Shown here: one piece after another, positions 34,827 through 43,563 of the stretch
How the letters are laid out: every line of letters starts with the position of its first letter
How positions within the stretch are numbered: position 1 is the stretch's first letter
DNA from: GCA-002050365 sp038235165
GTDB taxonomy: Bacteria; Acidobacteriota; Blastocatellia; Pyrinomonadales; Pyrinomonadaceae
DNA length: 64,000 nucleotides
NCBI GenBank assembly: GCA_038235165.1
Contig: JBBSUG010000003.1
Span: 62,001 to 126,000 of the forward strand
Direction: 5' to 3'
The notes under the pieces: model-generated
Told to the model about the DNA's origin: nothing
The model's input: only the letters and a program-made list of their open reading frames with translations
Databases searched by the model: none
Position numbers and translations under genes: made by a program

Positions 34827-35435
34827 TTATTCATTTCGTAAGTTGAGCAACTTCAAATAATCGTCAGGCGTATCAATATCAAACTTTCCGTTTTCAAAAG
34901 ACACGGCGACAGCTTCATTTTTAAACTTTTTGATGATTTTCTTTGCGCCGCCGGTGTCTTCCAAGTCCAACAGCTGCGAAAAAAGCGAACGGTTGAACAG
35001 GGCGGGAACGCCGAGCGTGGCGGCGTAGCGGGACGCGACGACCGGCGCATTTGTCTTTTTACGGGCAGCGACGATTCGGCTGAGAAGTTCGGCGGAGACA
35101 AAAGGCTGGTCGCACACCATTATCAAAACGCCGCTGATTTGGCTGCTGATTTCCAAAAGTTTTTTCAGTCCGGTTTTGATCGAACTGCTCATTCCGGTTT
35201 GCCAATCGTCATTAACAACGATTGACACAGCGAAATCTTTGATCCCAATACTTAAAATGTCATTTCCCGCGCCCAGAACAACGACGACCGGACGACAGCC
35301 GGAATTGAGTGCAGTCTGAATTGATCGTTGCAAAAGTGTCGTGCCGTCAAACTCAAGCAGTTGTTTGGCTTTTCCCATTCGAACGGACGCGCCGGCGGCG
35401 AGAATAACGATGCCGATTTCATCTTTTTCGTTCAT
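34827..35435 (-). CDS. MobA-like NTP transferase (MocA-type molybdenum cofactor nucleotidyltransferase)
   Basis: A 202-residue nucleotidyltransferase. The signature IGIVILAAGASVRMGKAKQL is the NTP-binding loop of MobA/MocA enzymes, and VLIMVCDQPF supplies the conserved metal-binding Asp. Family members attach CMP or GMP to molybdopterin; others act on other sugar or cofactor nucleotides. No other molybdenum cofactor or molybdoenzyme gene is visible, so the substrate is unclear. It lies upstream of the membrane protein and DUF790 genes on the same strand. Divergent from the Ni/Co transporter gene, with 337 bp between them. Confidence 0.85.
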   Translation of the reverse strand: MNEKDEIGIVILAAGASVRMGKAKQLLEFDGTTLLQRSIQTALNSGCRPVVVVLGAGNDILSIGIKDFAVSIVVNDDWQTGMSSSIKTGLKKLLEISSQISGVLIMVCDQPFVSAELLSRIVAARKKTNAPVVASRYAATLGVPALFNRSLFSQLLDLEDTGGAKKIIKKFKNEAVAVSFENGKFDIDTPDDYLKLLNLRNE

Positions 35436-35772
35436 TTCATATTTTAGCCAATCAACTTTTTGTATAATCGGTGTTCCACTAAAGTTTAATGGAAAACTTG
35501 ATTTGTTGGAAATTTGTTCGGGGTTATGAACATTGGTATTCTCAACGGTTTGATCTGCAAAGGCTTCTCTGTGCGGGCAAAGCTGATTGCGAAACGCTTT
35601 GATTTTAGTTTATAGTCGAGTTAAATATCAGTTTCGCCGCCTGTTCCGCCAAGTCCTTCGGCAGTCAATGCTTGAATCCGAACAAGCGGGCGGTGCGAAA
35701 CTAATTTAGAAACCGGACGGCTGCTGTTTATCATAAAATTGTCGCACCGGATCGCCGTTGAAATGAAATTGT
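35436..35772 (+). other. Structured leader region upstream of the Ni/Co transporter gene
   Basis: No gene is present. A TATAAT at 35463-35468 could begin a leader of about 300 nt. The main structure is a 12-bp stem with a 2-nt bulge: AGTTTCGC+CGCC (35630-35641) pairs with GGCG..GCGAAACT (35689-35702), enclosing about 50 nt. A small hairpin AAGTTT-AATGGA-AAACTT lies at about 35482-35499. I could not match it to the cobalamin or NiCo riboswitch consensus by eye. Its place before a metal transporter makes a regulatory RNA plausible. Confidence 0.45.
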
Positions 35773-37278
35773 ATGCGAAAAAGAATTTACTCGTCCGTCC
35801 TGTTTTTGATTTTTATTTGTGCCGGATCAGCGGCGGCGCATCCGCTCGGAAATTTCACGATTAACCATTATTCGCGGATCGAAGTCGAAAAATCGCAGGT
35901 CAAATTGCGCGAAGTTCTTGATGTGGCGGAGATTCCGACTTTTCAAGACTCGCAAAAAATTGACATCAACAAAGACGGCACCTTGTCGCCCGAAGAACTC
36001 AATATTTACGCCGACCAAATTACGCCCGAATATATCGCCAATTTGCAGCTTTCGGTTGACGAACAGCCGATTGCGCTGCGGGCAGTCAATAAAGAAATTG
36101 GTTTACACGAAGGTTCCGGCGGACTGCCGATTCTCAAAGTGACGTGGGATTTAGTCGGCGATCTGCCGAATCTCGATGCGGCGGCGGTTCACCAATTGAA
36201 ATTTGAAAACAAGAACAACACCGAACGCATCGGTTGGAACGAAATCGTCGTCGAGCGCGTCAGCGGCATCAATATTTTCAACAGCACGGCATACGGCAGC
36301 GGCATCACCGACGAACTGAAAAACTATCCGGGCGGCGAAAATATTAATGCACCGCTCGCCGAACGAAAAGTCGAATTTTCGTTCACCTCGACGGCTTTGG
36401 CGGCAAACGTCAAACCGCTGCAAAACCGCGACGGGAAAATTTCCCCGCCCGTCGAAAAAGACAGTTTCGCCGAACTGATTTCCGTTCCCGAAATCACGCC
36501 GTCAATCATTTTATTCGGTTTGCTGCTGGCTTTCGGGCTGGGCGCAATGCACGCGCTGTCGCCCGGACACGGCAAAACGGTGGTCGGCGCATATCTCGTC
36601 GGTTCACGCGGAACGATCAAACACGCAATATTTCTCGGCGCGACCGTGACGATTACGCACACGCTCGGCGTTTTCGCGCTCGGACTTTTGACGCTGTTCG
36701 CGTCGGAATACATTCTGCCCGAAAAGCTGATGCCGATCCTGAATTTCGTTTCGGGTTTGCTTGTGCTGTTCATCGGTTTGGCACTTTTTAAAGACCGGCT
36801 GTTTATCTTTCTCGGCTGGAAAAAAGACACGGATTTTCTCGGACACGAAAAACTGTCCGCCGAAATTGCCGACATCACGCCGGATGATGATTTAGAAAAC
36901 GATCACGATAATCCGTCCGCCGAGACGACGCACACGCACGGCGGTTCGACGCACACGCATTTGCCGCCGCAGCGCGTCACTTGGCGCAGTTTGCTGGCGT
37001 TAGGGATTTCCGGCGGACTGCTTCCGTGTCCGTCGGCTCTCGTGCTGATGTTAGCCGCCATTTCAAAAAACAGAATCGGTTACGGACTCGTTTTGACGAT
37101 AGTTTTCAGTTTCGGTTTGGCGGCGACACTAACGGCGGTCGGTCTCGCGTTTCTTTACATCGGCAACTTCTTCGGCAGTTCTTCGTTCGGCAAAAGTCGG
37201 ATCGTCAAAGCCCTGCCCGTCTTCAGCGCGTTTGTCATCACCTGTTTGGGCGCAATTATTTGTTATTCGGCAATTTAA
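35773..37278 (+). CDS. NicO/RcnA-type nickel-cobalt transporter with N-terminal periplasmic domain
   Basis: A 501-residue membrane protein with a signal peptide (RIYSSVLFLIFICAGSAAAH) and an exported beta-rich domain of about 210 residues. The transporter part starts near 240: FGLGAMHALSPGHGKTVVGAY is the metal-selectivity helix of the NicO family, with the HALSPGHGKT core, and a second motif SGGLLPCPSALVLML follows the loop. That cytoplasmic loop carries THTHGGSTHTH, a metal-binding His stretch typical of RcnA-like efflux and of NicO uptake proteins. Direction of transport cannot be decided from sequence. It lies 3.5 kb from the CbiMQO importer, so import and export might be balanced. Preceded by a structured leader and followed by a half REP-like element. 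Confidence 0.88.
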   Translation: MRKRIYSSVLFLIFICAGSAAAHPLGNFTINHYSRIEVEKSQVKLREVLDVAEIPTFQDSQKIDINKDGTLSPEELNIYADQITPEYIANLQLSVDEQPIALRAVNKEIGLHEGSGGLPILKVTWDLVGDLPNLDAAAVHQLKFENKNNTERIGWNEIVVERVSGINIFNSTAYGSGITDELKNYPGGENINAPLAERKVEFSFTSTALAANVKPLQNRDGKISPPVEKDSFAELISVPEITPSIILFGLLLAFGLGAMHALSPGHGKTVVGAYLVGSRGTIKHAIFLGATVTITHTLGVFALGLLTLFASEYILPEKLMPILNFVSGLLVLFIGLALFKDRLFIFLGWKKDTDFLGHEKLSAEIADITPDDDLENDHDNPSAETTHTHGGSTHTHLPPQRVTWRSLLALGISGGLLPCPSALVLMLAAISKNRIGYGLVLTIVFSFGLAATLTAVGLAFLYIGNFFGSSSFGKSRIVKALPVFSAFVITCLGAIICYSAI

Positions 37279-37308
37279 CGACATCGCAGTCATAATTATT
37301 CCGCAGCC

Positions 37309-37354
37309 GGAGCGCGGAAGTCTCGTCCGCCGCAACCAGCGAAGCGATGTTGCG
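37309..37354. repeat. Half copy of the REP-like element
   Basis: Begins GGAGCGC (37309-37315), then a GCGGA/TCCGC hairpin (37314-37330), then the stem CGCAAC/GTTGCG (37331-37336 and 37349-37354) around a loop with GCGAAGC (37339-37345). The order of parts equals that of the left half of the 145-bp element at 25751. Stem sequences differ but pairing is kept. No inverted partner is seen downstream. Confidence 0.65.
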
Positions 37355-37478
37355 TAACGCTTCACCAGCAATAAATCCAATCGCCCCGCGCAAAAAGAAA
37401 GTTAAACAGCGGCGAAACTTTCTGTAATTTGCGCTCGACACGAAGACAAATCATCCGCCTTAATTTCCCGTCAAAAAT

Positions 37479-38354
37479 ATGGCAAAAACAATTTTTCTCG
37501 AAACTCCCGAAAATTTCAATTTTCAACGCACCGTTTACAGTCACGGTTGGTGCGAACTTTTGCCGTTTAAACTGGACAAGGAAAATTGGCGGCTGACTTA
37601 TGTTTTCGACGCGGCAGTAACTCCTGTTACGGCGACAATTAGCGAGAACGACGGGAGAATCAAAGTCGAAGCGGCGGGTGACAAAATAAATCAAGAAAAA
37701 CTCGTGCGCGATGTTCGCCATATTTTGCGGCTCGACGATGATTTGAGCGAGTTTTTCGCGTTAACAAAAAAAGATTTGCCGTGGATTTCTGCGACGAATA
37801 CGGGAAGAATGCTGCGTTCGGCGACGGTTTACGAAGATTTGGTGAAAACAATCTGCACGACAAATTGTTCGTGGGCGTTGACGAAAAAAATGACGACGAA
37901 TCTCGTCGAAAAACTTGGAACGCCGACGAAAGATGGCAAACGATTGTTCCTGACTGCGGCGCAGATGGCGGAAAAGACAGTTGAATTTTACAGAGACGAA
38001 ATCCGTGCCGGTTATCGTTCGGCGTATTTTGTCGAATTAGCCGAATCCGTGGCAAGCGGCAAAGTGAATCCCGAAAGCTGGCCGAATTCCGCTTTGCCGA
38101 CGAGGGAATTGAAAAAGGAAATGAAGTCTATTAAAGGTGTCGGCGATTACGCGGCGGAAAACCTTTTGAAACTCGTCGGACGCTGTGACGGACTCGCGCT
38201 CGATTCGTGGCTGCGGGCGCAATTTTACAAAAAACACAACAACGAAATTGTTTGCGACGACAAACAAATTGAAAAGCATTACGAAAAATTTGGCGATTGG
38301 CGCGGACTCGTCATTTGGTGCGATATGACGGAGAGATGGCACTCTTCCGAATGA
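37479..38354 (+). CDS. HhH-GPD DNA glycosylase (AlkA/OGG-like)
   Basis: A 291-residue base-excision repair glycosylase. The N-terminal TBP-like domain (YSHGWCELLPFKLD) precedes the helical core. The helix-hairpin-helix is at about 208-222 (MKSIKGVGDYAAENLLKLVG), and the catalytic Asp should be that in LALDSWLR about 12 residues later. There are no four Cys for an iron-sulfur cluster. A Lys before the GPD loop, needed for a bifunctional OGG/Nth lyase, is not evident, so a monofunctional alkylation-type enzyme is the better guess. It converges on a second, unrelated 3-methyladenine glycosylase gene, which suggests a local alkylation-repair pair. Confidence 0.8.
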   Translation: MAKTIFLETPENFNFQRTVYSHGWCELLPFKLDKENWRLTYVFDAAVTPVTATISENDGRIKVEAAGDKINQEKLVRDVRHILRLDDDLSEFFALTKKDLPWISATNTGRMLRSATVYEDLVKTICTTNCSWALTKKMTTNLVEKLGTPTKDGKRLFLTAAQMAEKTVEFYRDEIRAGYRSAYFVELAESVASGKVNPESWPNSALPTRELKKEMKSIKGVGDYAAENLLKLVGRCDGLALDSWLRAQFYKKHNNEIVCDDKQIEKHYEKFGDWRGLVIWCDMTERWHSSE

Positions 38355-38357
38355 TAA

Positions 38358-38420
38358 GGGAAAAAGAATAAGAAAATAAACTTAACCTTTTCCCTTTTCC
38401 CTTTCGCCTTTTGCCCTTAT
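38358..38420. repeat. Heptad repeat and hairpin between convergent glycosylase genes
   Basis: Positions 38386-38420 read CCTTTTC, CCTTTTC, CCTTTCG, CCTTTTG, CCCTTAT, with an exact period of 7. The part from 38382 encodes the Lys/Gly/Glu tail and stop of the minus-strand glycosylase. GGGAAAA at 38358-38364 can pair with TTTTCCC at 38388-38394, a likely terminator for both genes. Confidence 0.65.
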
Positions 38421-39014
38421 TGTCCGGCTGACATATAAATTGTTTTTCACCCAGAACCGCCACGGCTTTTCGGCGAATTCTTCGGCGTAATCAATGCCGA
38501 TGCGCCTGCCGGTTTCAATTTCGGCATCAGTAAATACTTTTCCTTCTTCCAGCCAAACGCGGTCGCCGAGCAAATCTTCGTTGTTGAAAGTTTTGTCAAT
38601 GCCGAGTGCGATGCAGAGTTTTCCGGGTCCCGATGTTAAATTTTTATCAGGCATTGCGCCGCGCCGTTCGCGCATTTGTTCAATATTTTCGACGGGTTCG
38701 ACCGCACGAACCAAAATCGCGTGCGGCACGTCTTTTTTACCGGCGACAATGTTAAATTGATAATACATCCCGTAAATAAAGAAAATATAGACCGTTCCAC
38801 CAACGCCGAACATCGTTTCGGTGCGCTTTGTGCGGCGGTTATTGTAAGAATGCGCGGCTTTGTCAATCGCGCCGAGATACGCTTCGGTTTCAACGATCAT
38901 TCCCGCCGTTCGCTCACCTTTTTCATTCGGAACGACGAGAATTTTACCGAGCAGTTCACGCGCAATTTGGAGCGTATCGTCGCGCGTGTAGAATTTTCGT
39001 GAGATTTTACCCAT
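38382..39014 (-). CDS. DNA-3-methyladenine glycosylase (AAG/MPG type)
   Basis: A 210-residue enzyme that excises alkylated purines. Family blocks are SRKFYTRDDTLQIARELLGK, MIVETEAYLGAIDKAAHSYN (with the catalytic Glu of the ETEAY motif), GTVYIFFIYGMYYQFNIV and SGPGKLCIALGID. The start is the ATG at 39014; a TTG one codon upstream is also possible. The ATG lies inside the last codons of the VOC gene (8-bp overlap), which suggests translational coupling. The C-terminal tail KGEREKGKG is encoded by a heptad repeat and is probably not conserved. The catalytic motifs are intact, so the enzyme is probably active. Confidence 0.93.
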   Translation of the reverse strand: MGKISRKFYTRDDTLQIARELLGKILVVPNEKGERTAGMIVETEAYLGAIDKAAHSYNNRRTKRTETMFGVGGTVYIFFIYGMYYQFNIVAGKKDVPHAILVRAVEPVENIEQMRERRGAMPDKNLTSGPGKLCIALGIDKTFNNEDLLGDRVWLEEGKVFTDAEIETGRRIGIDYAEEFAEKPWRFWVKNNLYVSRTIRAKGEREKGKG

Positions 39015-39369
39015 CAAGATTGGGCGGGAAATAAATTAATTCGACAATCTGCCCGCCGACTCCTTTCGTGTAAAAGGAAGACGTTCCATCACGGTGCGGT
39101 TTGATCGGGCGATTTTCTTTGGCGGCGGCACTTTCTAACTCTTCCATCGTTTCTACTTTTAATCCGAGGTGCGGCGGATGTTTTGAATTTGGCGGCAGCA
39201 GCGCGATGCCGAAACCCTTCGCGTCGCGCATCATCGCCCAATCTTCGTAAATTGTTTCGACCGTAAAACCCAATTGTTTATATTCCTCGACATTTTTGTC
39301 GAGATCGTCGCACTTGATCGCCAAATGGTCAACCGTTCCCGTGAAACGCAAATCTTTTTCGTCATTCAT
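39007..39369 (-). CDS. VOC (glyoxalase/dioxygenase-like) family protein
   Basis: A 120-residue single-domain VOC protein. The start at 39369 is supported by AAGGAG about 9 bp upstream; the longer upstream reading gives an unlike N-terminus. It begins MNDEKDLRFTGTVDHLAIKC, the first beta-alpha unit with the metal-ligand-type His, and ends GGQIVELIYFP with the Glu usually found as last ligand. Such proteins include glyoxalases, epimerases and antibiotic-binding proteins; the substrate is not identifiable. It overlaps the start of the 3-methyladenine glycosylase gene by 8 bp, so it may respond to the same stress. The fold call is solid, the function open. Confidence 0.85.
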   Translation of the reverse strand: MNDEKDLRFTGTVDHLAIKCDDLDKNVEEYKQLGFTVETIYEDWAMMRDAKGFGIALLPPNSKHPPHLGLKVETMEELESAAAKENRPIKPHRDGTSSFYTKGVGGQIVELIYFPPNLDG

Positions 39370-39499
39370 AAAAATAAACTCCTTATCAATAGATTTTAGC
39401 AACTTAGCGGATAATGGTAAATTGTTGGATAATGAATGACAAATTATATTTGAACGCGAGACTTCAAACGCAATTGACGATTTACGAAGAAAACGATTT

Positions 39500-40642
39500 A
39501 TGAACATTGGAATAACGGTTTATCCGACTTACGGCGGAAGCGGAATTGTCGGCTCGGAATTGGGGCGCGAACTGGCGGAACGCGGGCATAACGTCCATTT
39601 TATCTCGTCAATGCTGCCGACGCGCCTTGTCGAATTGAACGAACGAGTGCATTTTCACGAAGTCGAAATGATGACTTATCCGTTGTTCGAGCATCAGCCG
39701 TATGATCTGGCATTGGCGACAAAAATGGCGACGGTCGCGCGGGCGGAAAAACTCGATTTGCTGCACGTTCACTACGCGATTCCGCATTCGATTTCGGCGA
39801 TTCTCGCCCGCGAATCAATCAAGCAAAAACGTTACGTTCCGGTCATTACGACGTTGCACGGAACCGACATCACGCTGGTCGGCGCGGATCGTTCGTATCT
39901 GCCGATTACGCGCTACGGTTTGCAGCAGTCGGACGGCGTGACGGCGGTTTCTAAGTTTTTGAAACAGGCGACGATTGAAACTTTTGACTTTGACGAAATC
40001 GAAGTTGTTCCGAATTTTATCAGCCCGCAGCATTATCAAAAAGTGATTGATTCACCTTTGCGGCGGGAACTTGCCCCCGATGGCGAGAAAATTCTCGTCC
40101 ACGTTTCCAATTTTCGTCCGGTCAAACGCCCGCTCGACTGCATCGAAATTCTCGCCAAAGTCGTAGAAAAAGGCGGCAAAGCCAAGTTGGTGATGGTCGG
40201 CGACGGACCGGAACGCGCCGTCTGTCTCTATCGGGCGGAGCAGTTAGGTGTTAAAGATAAAGTGGCTTTTGTCGGCAAACAGGCGAACATCGCCGATTAT
40301 TTGGGCGCGGCGGATATTTTTCTGCTCCCCTCGGAACTGGAATCATTCGGACTCGCCGCACTCGAAGCCGCCGCCTGCGAAGTTCCGGCAATTGCGACAC
40401 GCATCGGCGGCATTCCCGAAGTCGTCACCGACGGCGACACCGGATTTCTGAGTGAGATCGGCGACACCGAAAAAATGTCTGACGACGTGATGAAATTACT
40501 AAATGATGAAGAAATGCGTTTGAATTTCGGCGCGAAAGCCCGCGAACTCGCCGTTTCGCGCTACGATACAAAAATTATTATTCCGCAGTATATAAAATTT
40601 TATGAGAAAGTTCTGAACTTGAGTAAACAAAATAATATTTAG
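39500..40642 (+). CDS. bshA: N-acetyl-alpha-D-glucosaminyl L-malate synthase (bacillithiol synthesis)
   Basis: A 380-residue GT4 glycosyltransferase. The opening IGITVYPTYGGSGIVGSELG is specific to BshA, and LHVHYAIPHSISAILAR, TTLHGTDITLVG and ELESFGLAALEAAACEVP follow (the last with the EX7E-type donor site). It joins UDP-GlcNAc to L-malate in the first step of bacillithiol, the low-molecular-weight thiol of Firmicutes, Bacteroidota, Deinococcota and some Acidobacteriota. bshB and bshC are not in the window. It is divergent from the VOC and glycosylase unit and stands alone on the plus strand. The name is well supported by the N-terminal motif, although simple GT4 relatives exist. Confidence 0.9.
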   Translation: MNIGITVYPTYGGSGIVGSELGRELAERGHNVHFISSMLPTRLVELNERVHFHEVEMMTYPLFEHQPYDLALATKMATVARAEKLDLLHVHYAIPHSISAILARESIKQKRYVPVITTLHGTDITLVGADRSYLPITRYGLQQSDGVTAVSKFLKQATIETFDFDEIEVVPNFISPQHYQKVIDSPLRRELAPDGEKILVHVSNFRPVKRPLDCIEILAKVVEKGGKAKLVMVGDGPERAVCLYRAEQLGVKDKVAFVGKQANIADYLGAADIFLLPSELESFGLAALEAAACEVPAIATRIGGIPEVVTDGDTGFLSEIGDTEKMSDDVMKLLNDEEMRLNFGAKARELAVSRYDTKIIIPQYIKFYEKVLNLSKQNNI

Positions 40643-40680
40643 TCAGCATCAATTTCAATTGTCCGTCAAAATCGTCCGTG

Positions 40681-41505
40681 CTATTTATCTTCCTGATGGT
40701 CGTGGTTGTGAAATTGGTGCAGATGATTGTGCGAATGGATTTCGCCCGACGGGTGAACGTGCCGGTGAGCGTGAATTAGATTGGTGCTTTCGAGCAAATC
40801 GGTGTCGGCTAAAATCTGTGACGGCGTTCCCTGACCGACGACGCTGCCGTTTTGAAAAACGAAACAGTAATCGGCGATGTCTTCGACAATATCCAAATCG
40901 TGTGTGGCGGTGACGGTCGTTTTCGCGCCGCCGCCCCAGCCGACGAGAAAATCAACGACGCGCCCCTGACTTTTCGGGTCGAGCGCGGCGGTCGGCTCAT
41001 CAAGCAGTAGAACCTGCGGGTCGAGAATCAGCACGGAAGCGAGCGCAACCCGCTTTTTTTCGCCGCCCGACAAGCGATGCGGCGAGCGGTCTTTTAAGTG
41101 GGCGATTTCCATCATCTCCAATGTTTCCGCTACTTTCTGCCGAATTTCGTCTTTTTCCCAACGAAGCTGCAAAGGTCCGAAGGCAACTTCATCAAAAACC
41201 GTCGGGTTGAAAAGCTGCACGTCGGGACTTTGAAAAACGAAAGCCACGCGCCGCCGAAAACGAAACGCAAATTCATCGTCCTGAAACGCTTCTTCGGTTA
41301 AATTCTCGCCGAATGCGGAAATTGTTCCTTTGTCCGGGAAATAAAGCGCGTCGAGCAAACGCAGAAATGTTGATTTGCCCGAACCGTTCGCGCCCAAAAT
41401 CGCCACGCGCTGATTTTCCGCAATCACCAACGATAAATTATTTAACGCCGTTACGTCGTTGTAACCAAAAGTTACGTTTTCAGCCTCGAAGATATTAGTT
41501 GACAT
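40681..41505 (-). CDS. cbiO: Cobalt/nickel ECF transporter ATPase with His-rich tail
   Basis: A 274-residue ABC ATPase that energises CbiMQO. Walker A is LGANGSGKST, the Q-loop follows in VFQSPDVQLFNP, the ABC signature is RLSGGEKKRVALAS and Walker B LLLDEPTAALD. The last 30 or so residues are packed with His (HAHRHVH, then HSHNHLHQFHNHDHQ), which should bind the transported metal or buffer it near the channel. Such a tail is not a standard part of CbiO. The gene is the last of a three-gene unit after cbiM and cbiQ, with 9 bp to the cbiQ stop. The transported ion is cobalt or nickel; these cannot be told apart by sequence. Confidence 0.92.
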   Translation of the reverse strand: MSTNIFEAENVTFGYNDVTALNNLSLVIAENQRVAILGANGSGKSTFLRLLDALYFPDKGTISAFGENLTEEAFQDDEFAFRFRRRVAFVFQSPDVQLFNPTVFDEVAFGPLQLRWEKDEIRQKVAETLEMMEIAHLKDRSPHRLSGGEKKRVALASVLILDPQVLLLDEPTAALDPKSQGRVVDFLVGWGGGAKTTVTATHDLDIVEDIADYCFVFQNGSVVGQGTPSQILADTDLLESTNLIHAHRHVHPSGEIHSHNHLHQFHNHDHQEDK

Positions 41506-41514
41506 TTTTTACTT

Positions 41515-42417
41515 CTAAACAAACAGATTGATAAAAGATTGCAGCGAATCCTGCCGACCGAGCCAGAAGGCAATGACAGCAAGCAGCAAAAATCCGGCGA
41601 GAGCGAACCAGTCTTTGCGCTGCATTTCGAAATTGTCGAGCGAATAAACTTCGCCGCGAAAACCGCGTGACTGCATTGCCAGATAAACCTCGCTGTTCAA
41701 ATGGAAACTTTTGGTCAGCAAAACGCCGACACTGGCAGCGGCAATCCGCCGACTTTCCGCGCCGTCGAGCGTGCCGACGAGCCGCGACTGCCGCGCTTCA
41801 AACATATTCTTCGCCGTGTCGAGCATCACGAAAATATAGCGATAAGTCATTCCCAAAATAACGACGAACACAATCGGGACGCGCAATACGCGCAATGCCT
41901 TTAAAACGTGCGTCCACAGCGTGCAGAGAACGAGCAGCAGTGAAAGTGTGACGGTTGTTTCGACGCGGGAAAGCAGATAAACCGCGCTCGCCAAACCCTG
42001 CGCGGTAATCGTCCAGCCGAGCAGCGGAATGTGCAAAAGCGCGTCGCCGGGAGTGATAAAAAGAACGGGCAGCGCAATTAAACCGGTGAACGTCAGCGCA
42101 CCGAGCCACGCCCGCGTCGCCATTGTGCGAATCGGCACATTAGACGCGGCGGCGAGCAAAATTGCGATGACGAAGACAAACGCAATCGTGAACAGATTAC
42201 GCGCCAGCGTGACATCCAAAATCAGCGCGAGCAGTCCGATAATTTTGACGCGCGGATCGAGTTTTTGCAGAAAGCCATCGGTTTGCGCTAAGTCTTCGGC
42301 GAACAGGGCACGTTCGGTTTGGCTAACCAGATTTTTCAGTGTGCGTTCGACGAAACTGCCGCGCCGGTTTTTGCGCGGCGGAGCGGCGGTTAATTTTTGA
42401 CTTGAAACAGAATTCAC
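41515..42417 (-). CDS. cbiQ: ECF transporter T component, cobalt/nickel
   Basis: A 300-residue membrane protein with about five TM helices (IIGLLALILDVTLARNLFTI, LTFTGLIALPVLFITPG). The cytoplasmic coupling helices carry the family motifs EARQSRLVG and AMQSRGFRG, which contact the ATPase. The GTG start at 42417 lies 2 bp from the cbiM stop, so translation is probably coupled. An N-terminal Lys/Arg-rich stretch of about 30 residues precedes the first helix. Its role is to join the substrate unit CbiM to the ATPase CbiO. The next gene, cbiO, begins 9 bp downstream. Confidence 0.92.
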   Translation of the reverse strand: MNSVSSQKLTAAPPRKNRRGSFVERTLKNLVSQTERALFAEDLAQTDGFLQKLDPRVKIIGLLALILDVTLARNLFTIAFVFVIAILLAAASNVPIRTMATRAWLGALTFTGLIALPVLFITPGDALLHIPLLGWTITAQGLASAVYLLSRVETTVTLSLLLVLCTLWTHVLKALRVLRVPIVFVVILGMTYRYIFVMLDTAKNMFEARQSRLVGTLDGAESRRIAAASVGVLLTKSFHLNSEVYLAMQSRGFRGEVYSLDNFEMQRKDWFALAGFLLLAVIAFWLGRQDSLQSFINLFV

Positions 42418-42418
42418 C

Positions 42419-43519
42419 TTAATTTTTCCCCGTCTCAGGCGGTGAAAGACTACTTCGGCGGCTCAACATTTTTGTCAGCCATCCAATCAAAAGAAAAAGC
42501 GCAATAATTAATCCTGTGCCGAATATCGCCGACATTATGTAACCGAACTCCGCGCTGTTCATAAACGACGGCGCATAATCGGGAATCGGAGCCGTCCAAA
42601 CGGTCGAAAGCCGTGCGAGTTCGGTAGGCGCGGCAGCGGGCGGAGCTTGATTGTGCGATGCGGCGGCGATTTGACCGCGCACATTCGGGTCGGCAAAATC
42701 GTCCGCACTCCATTCGCCCCACGCGGTTCCGGCGGCGACGAGACCGAGCGGCGTTAAAATCATCAGCGCGGCGAGTCCGATCCACAGCGGTTTAGTCGAA
42801 CGCCAGCCGGATTTCTGCACATCACCGACATTGAGCGCGTCGGGAGCGGTCAATTTCAAAAGTGACGGATCGCTGCGCTGCAAATACGCGACGACTCCGC
42901 CGGAGACGATCAGTTCGGCGAGACCGGCAATAGTCAGATGTCCGATCATCATTGCCGGAACCGCAATGTTCAATGGATAAGGCGCGTACAGTGGTGCGCC
43001 GCTCGCGTCGTGAAATAATAACGGCTGTAATCCGAATTCAATCGCGGCGCAAAAAGCGGCGGCGTTGATCGCGGCGTATCCGGCGAGCGCAGCGGCGATA
43101 ACCCGTCTGGTTGAAACGATTTCCGCGCGTCCGGCGGCGACGCGATAGACGGCGGCGGCGACTAAAGAGCCGACAATCGCCATATTAAAAGAATTTGCGC
43201 CGAACGCCGTAATTCCGCCGTCGCCGAAAAATAACGCCTGAATCAACAACGCGACCGAAATTGCCAACATCGAACCCCACGGTCCGAGAACAATCGTTGC
43301 AATTCCGACCCCGATGGCGTGTCCAGTCGTTCCGCCGGGAAGCGGAATGTTGAACATCATTATCACGAATGAAAAAGCCGCGAACACCGAGAGCAGCGGA
43401 ACTAATTTAGTATTAAGCAGCTTTTTGACGCGGTTGAGCGCGATTGCCCAAAACGGCGCGGCGGCAATGTATAAAACCGCACAGGTAATCGGGCTTAAAT
43501 AACCGTCTGGAATGTGCAT
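42419..43519 (-). CDS. cbiM: ECF transporter S component CbiM with fused CbiN-like C-terminal part
   Basis: A 366-residue membrane protein. It starts MHIPDGYLSP, and this exposed N-terminus with His2 is part of the metal site in the CbiM/NikM family. GGTTGHAIGVGIA and FGDGGITAFGANSFNMAIVG are the standard core motifs. Beyond about 235 lies an extra TM segment, a periplasmic loop (GEWSADDFADPNVRG) and a last helix, matching the CbiN/PDGLE partner normally encoded separately. A fusion CbiM-CbiN is known in some NikMN systems. A perfect AT-rich dyad lies 45 bp upstream. It is the first gene of the cbiMQO unit. The metal may be cobalt for B12 or nickel. Confidence 0.92.
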   Translation of the reverse strand: MHIPDGYLSPITCAVLYIAAAPFWAIALNRVKKLLNTKLVPLLSVFAAFSFVIMMFNIPLPGGTTGHAIGVGIATIVLGPWGSMLAISVALLIQALFFGDGGITAFGANSFNMAIVGSLVAAAVYRVAAGRAEIVSTRRVIAAALAGYAAINAAAFCAAIEFGLQPLLFHDASGAPLYAPYPLNIAVPAMMIGHLTIAGLAELIVSGGVVAYLQRSDPSLLKLTAPDALNVGDVQKSGWRSTKPLWIGLAALMILTPLGLVAAGTAWGEWSADDFADPNVRGQIAAASHNQAPPAAAPTELARLSTVWTAPIPDYAPSFMNSAEFGYIMSAIFGTGLIIALFLLIGWLTKMLSRRSSLSPPETGKN

Positions 43520-43563
43520 ATTGTTACCTACACTTCAACGAAACAATTACAAACTGATCGTCA

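Noticed and set aside
35436..35772. Cobalamin riboswitch before the NicO gene
   Set aside because: No B12-box-like GCCACTG or the AAxxGGGAA core could be found; kept only as an unclassified leader.
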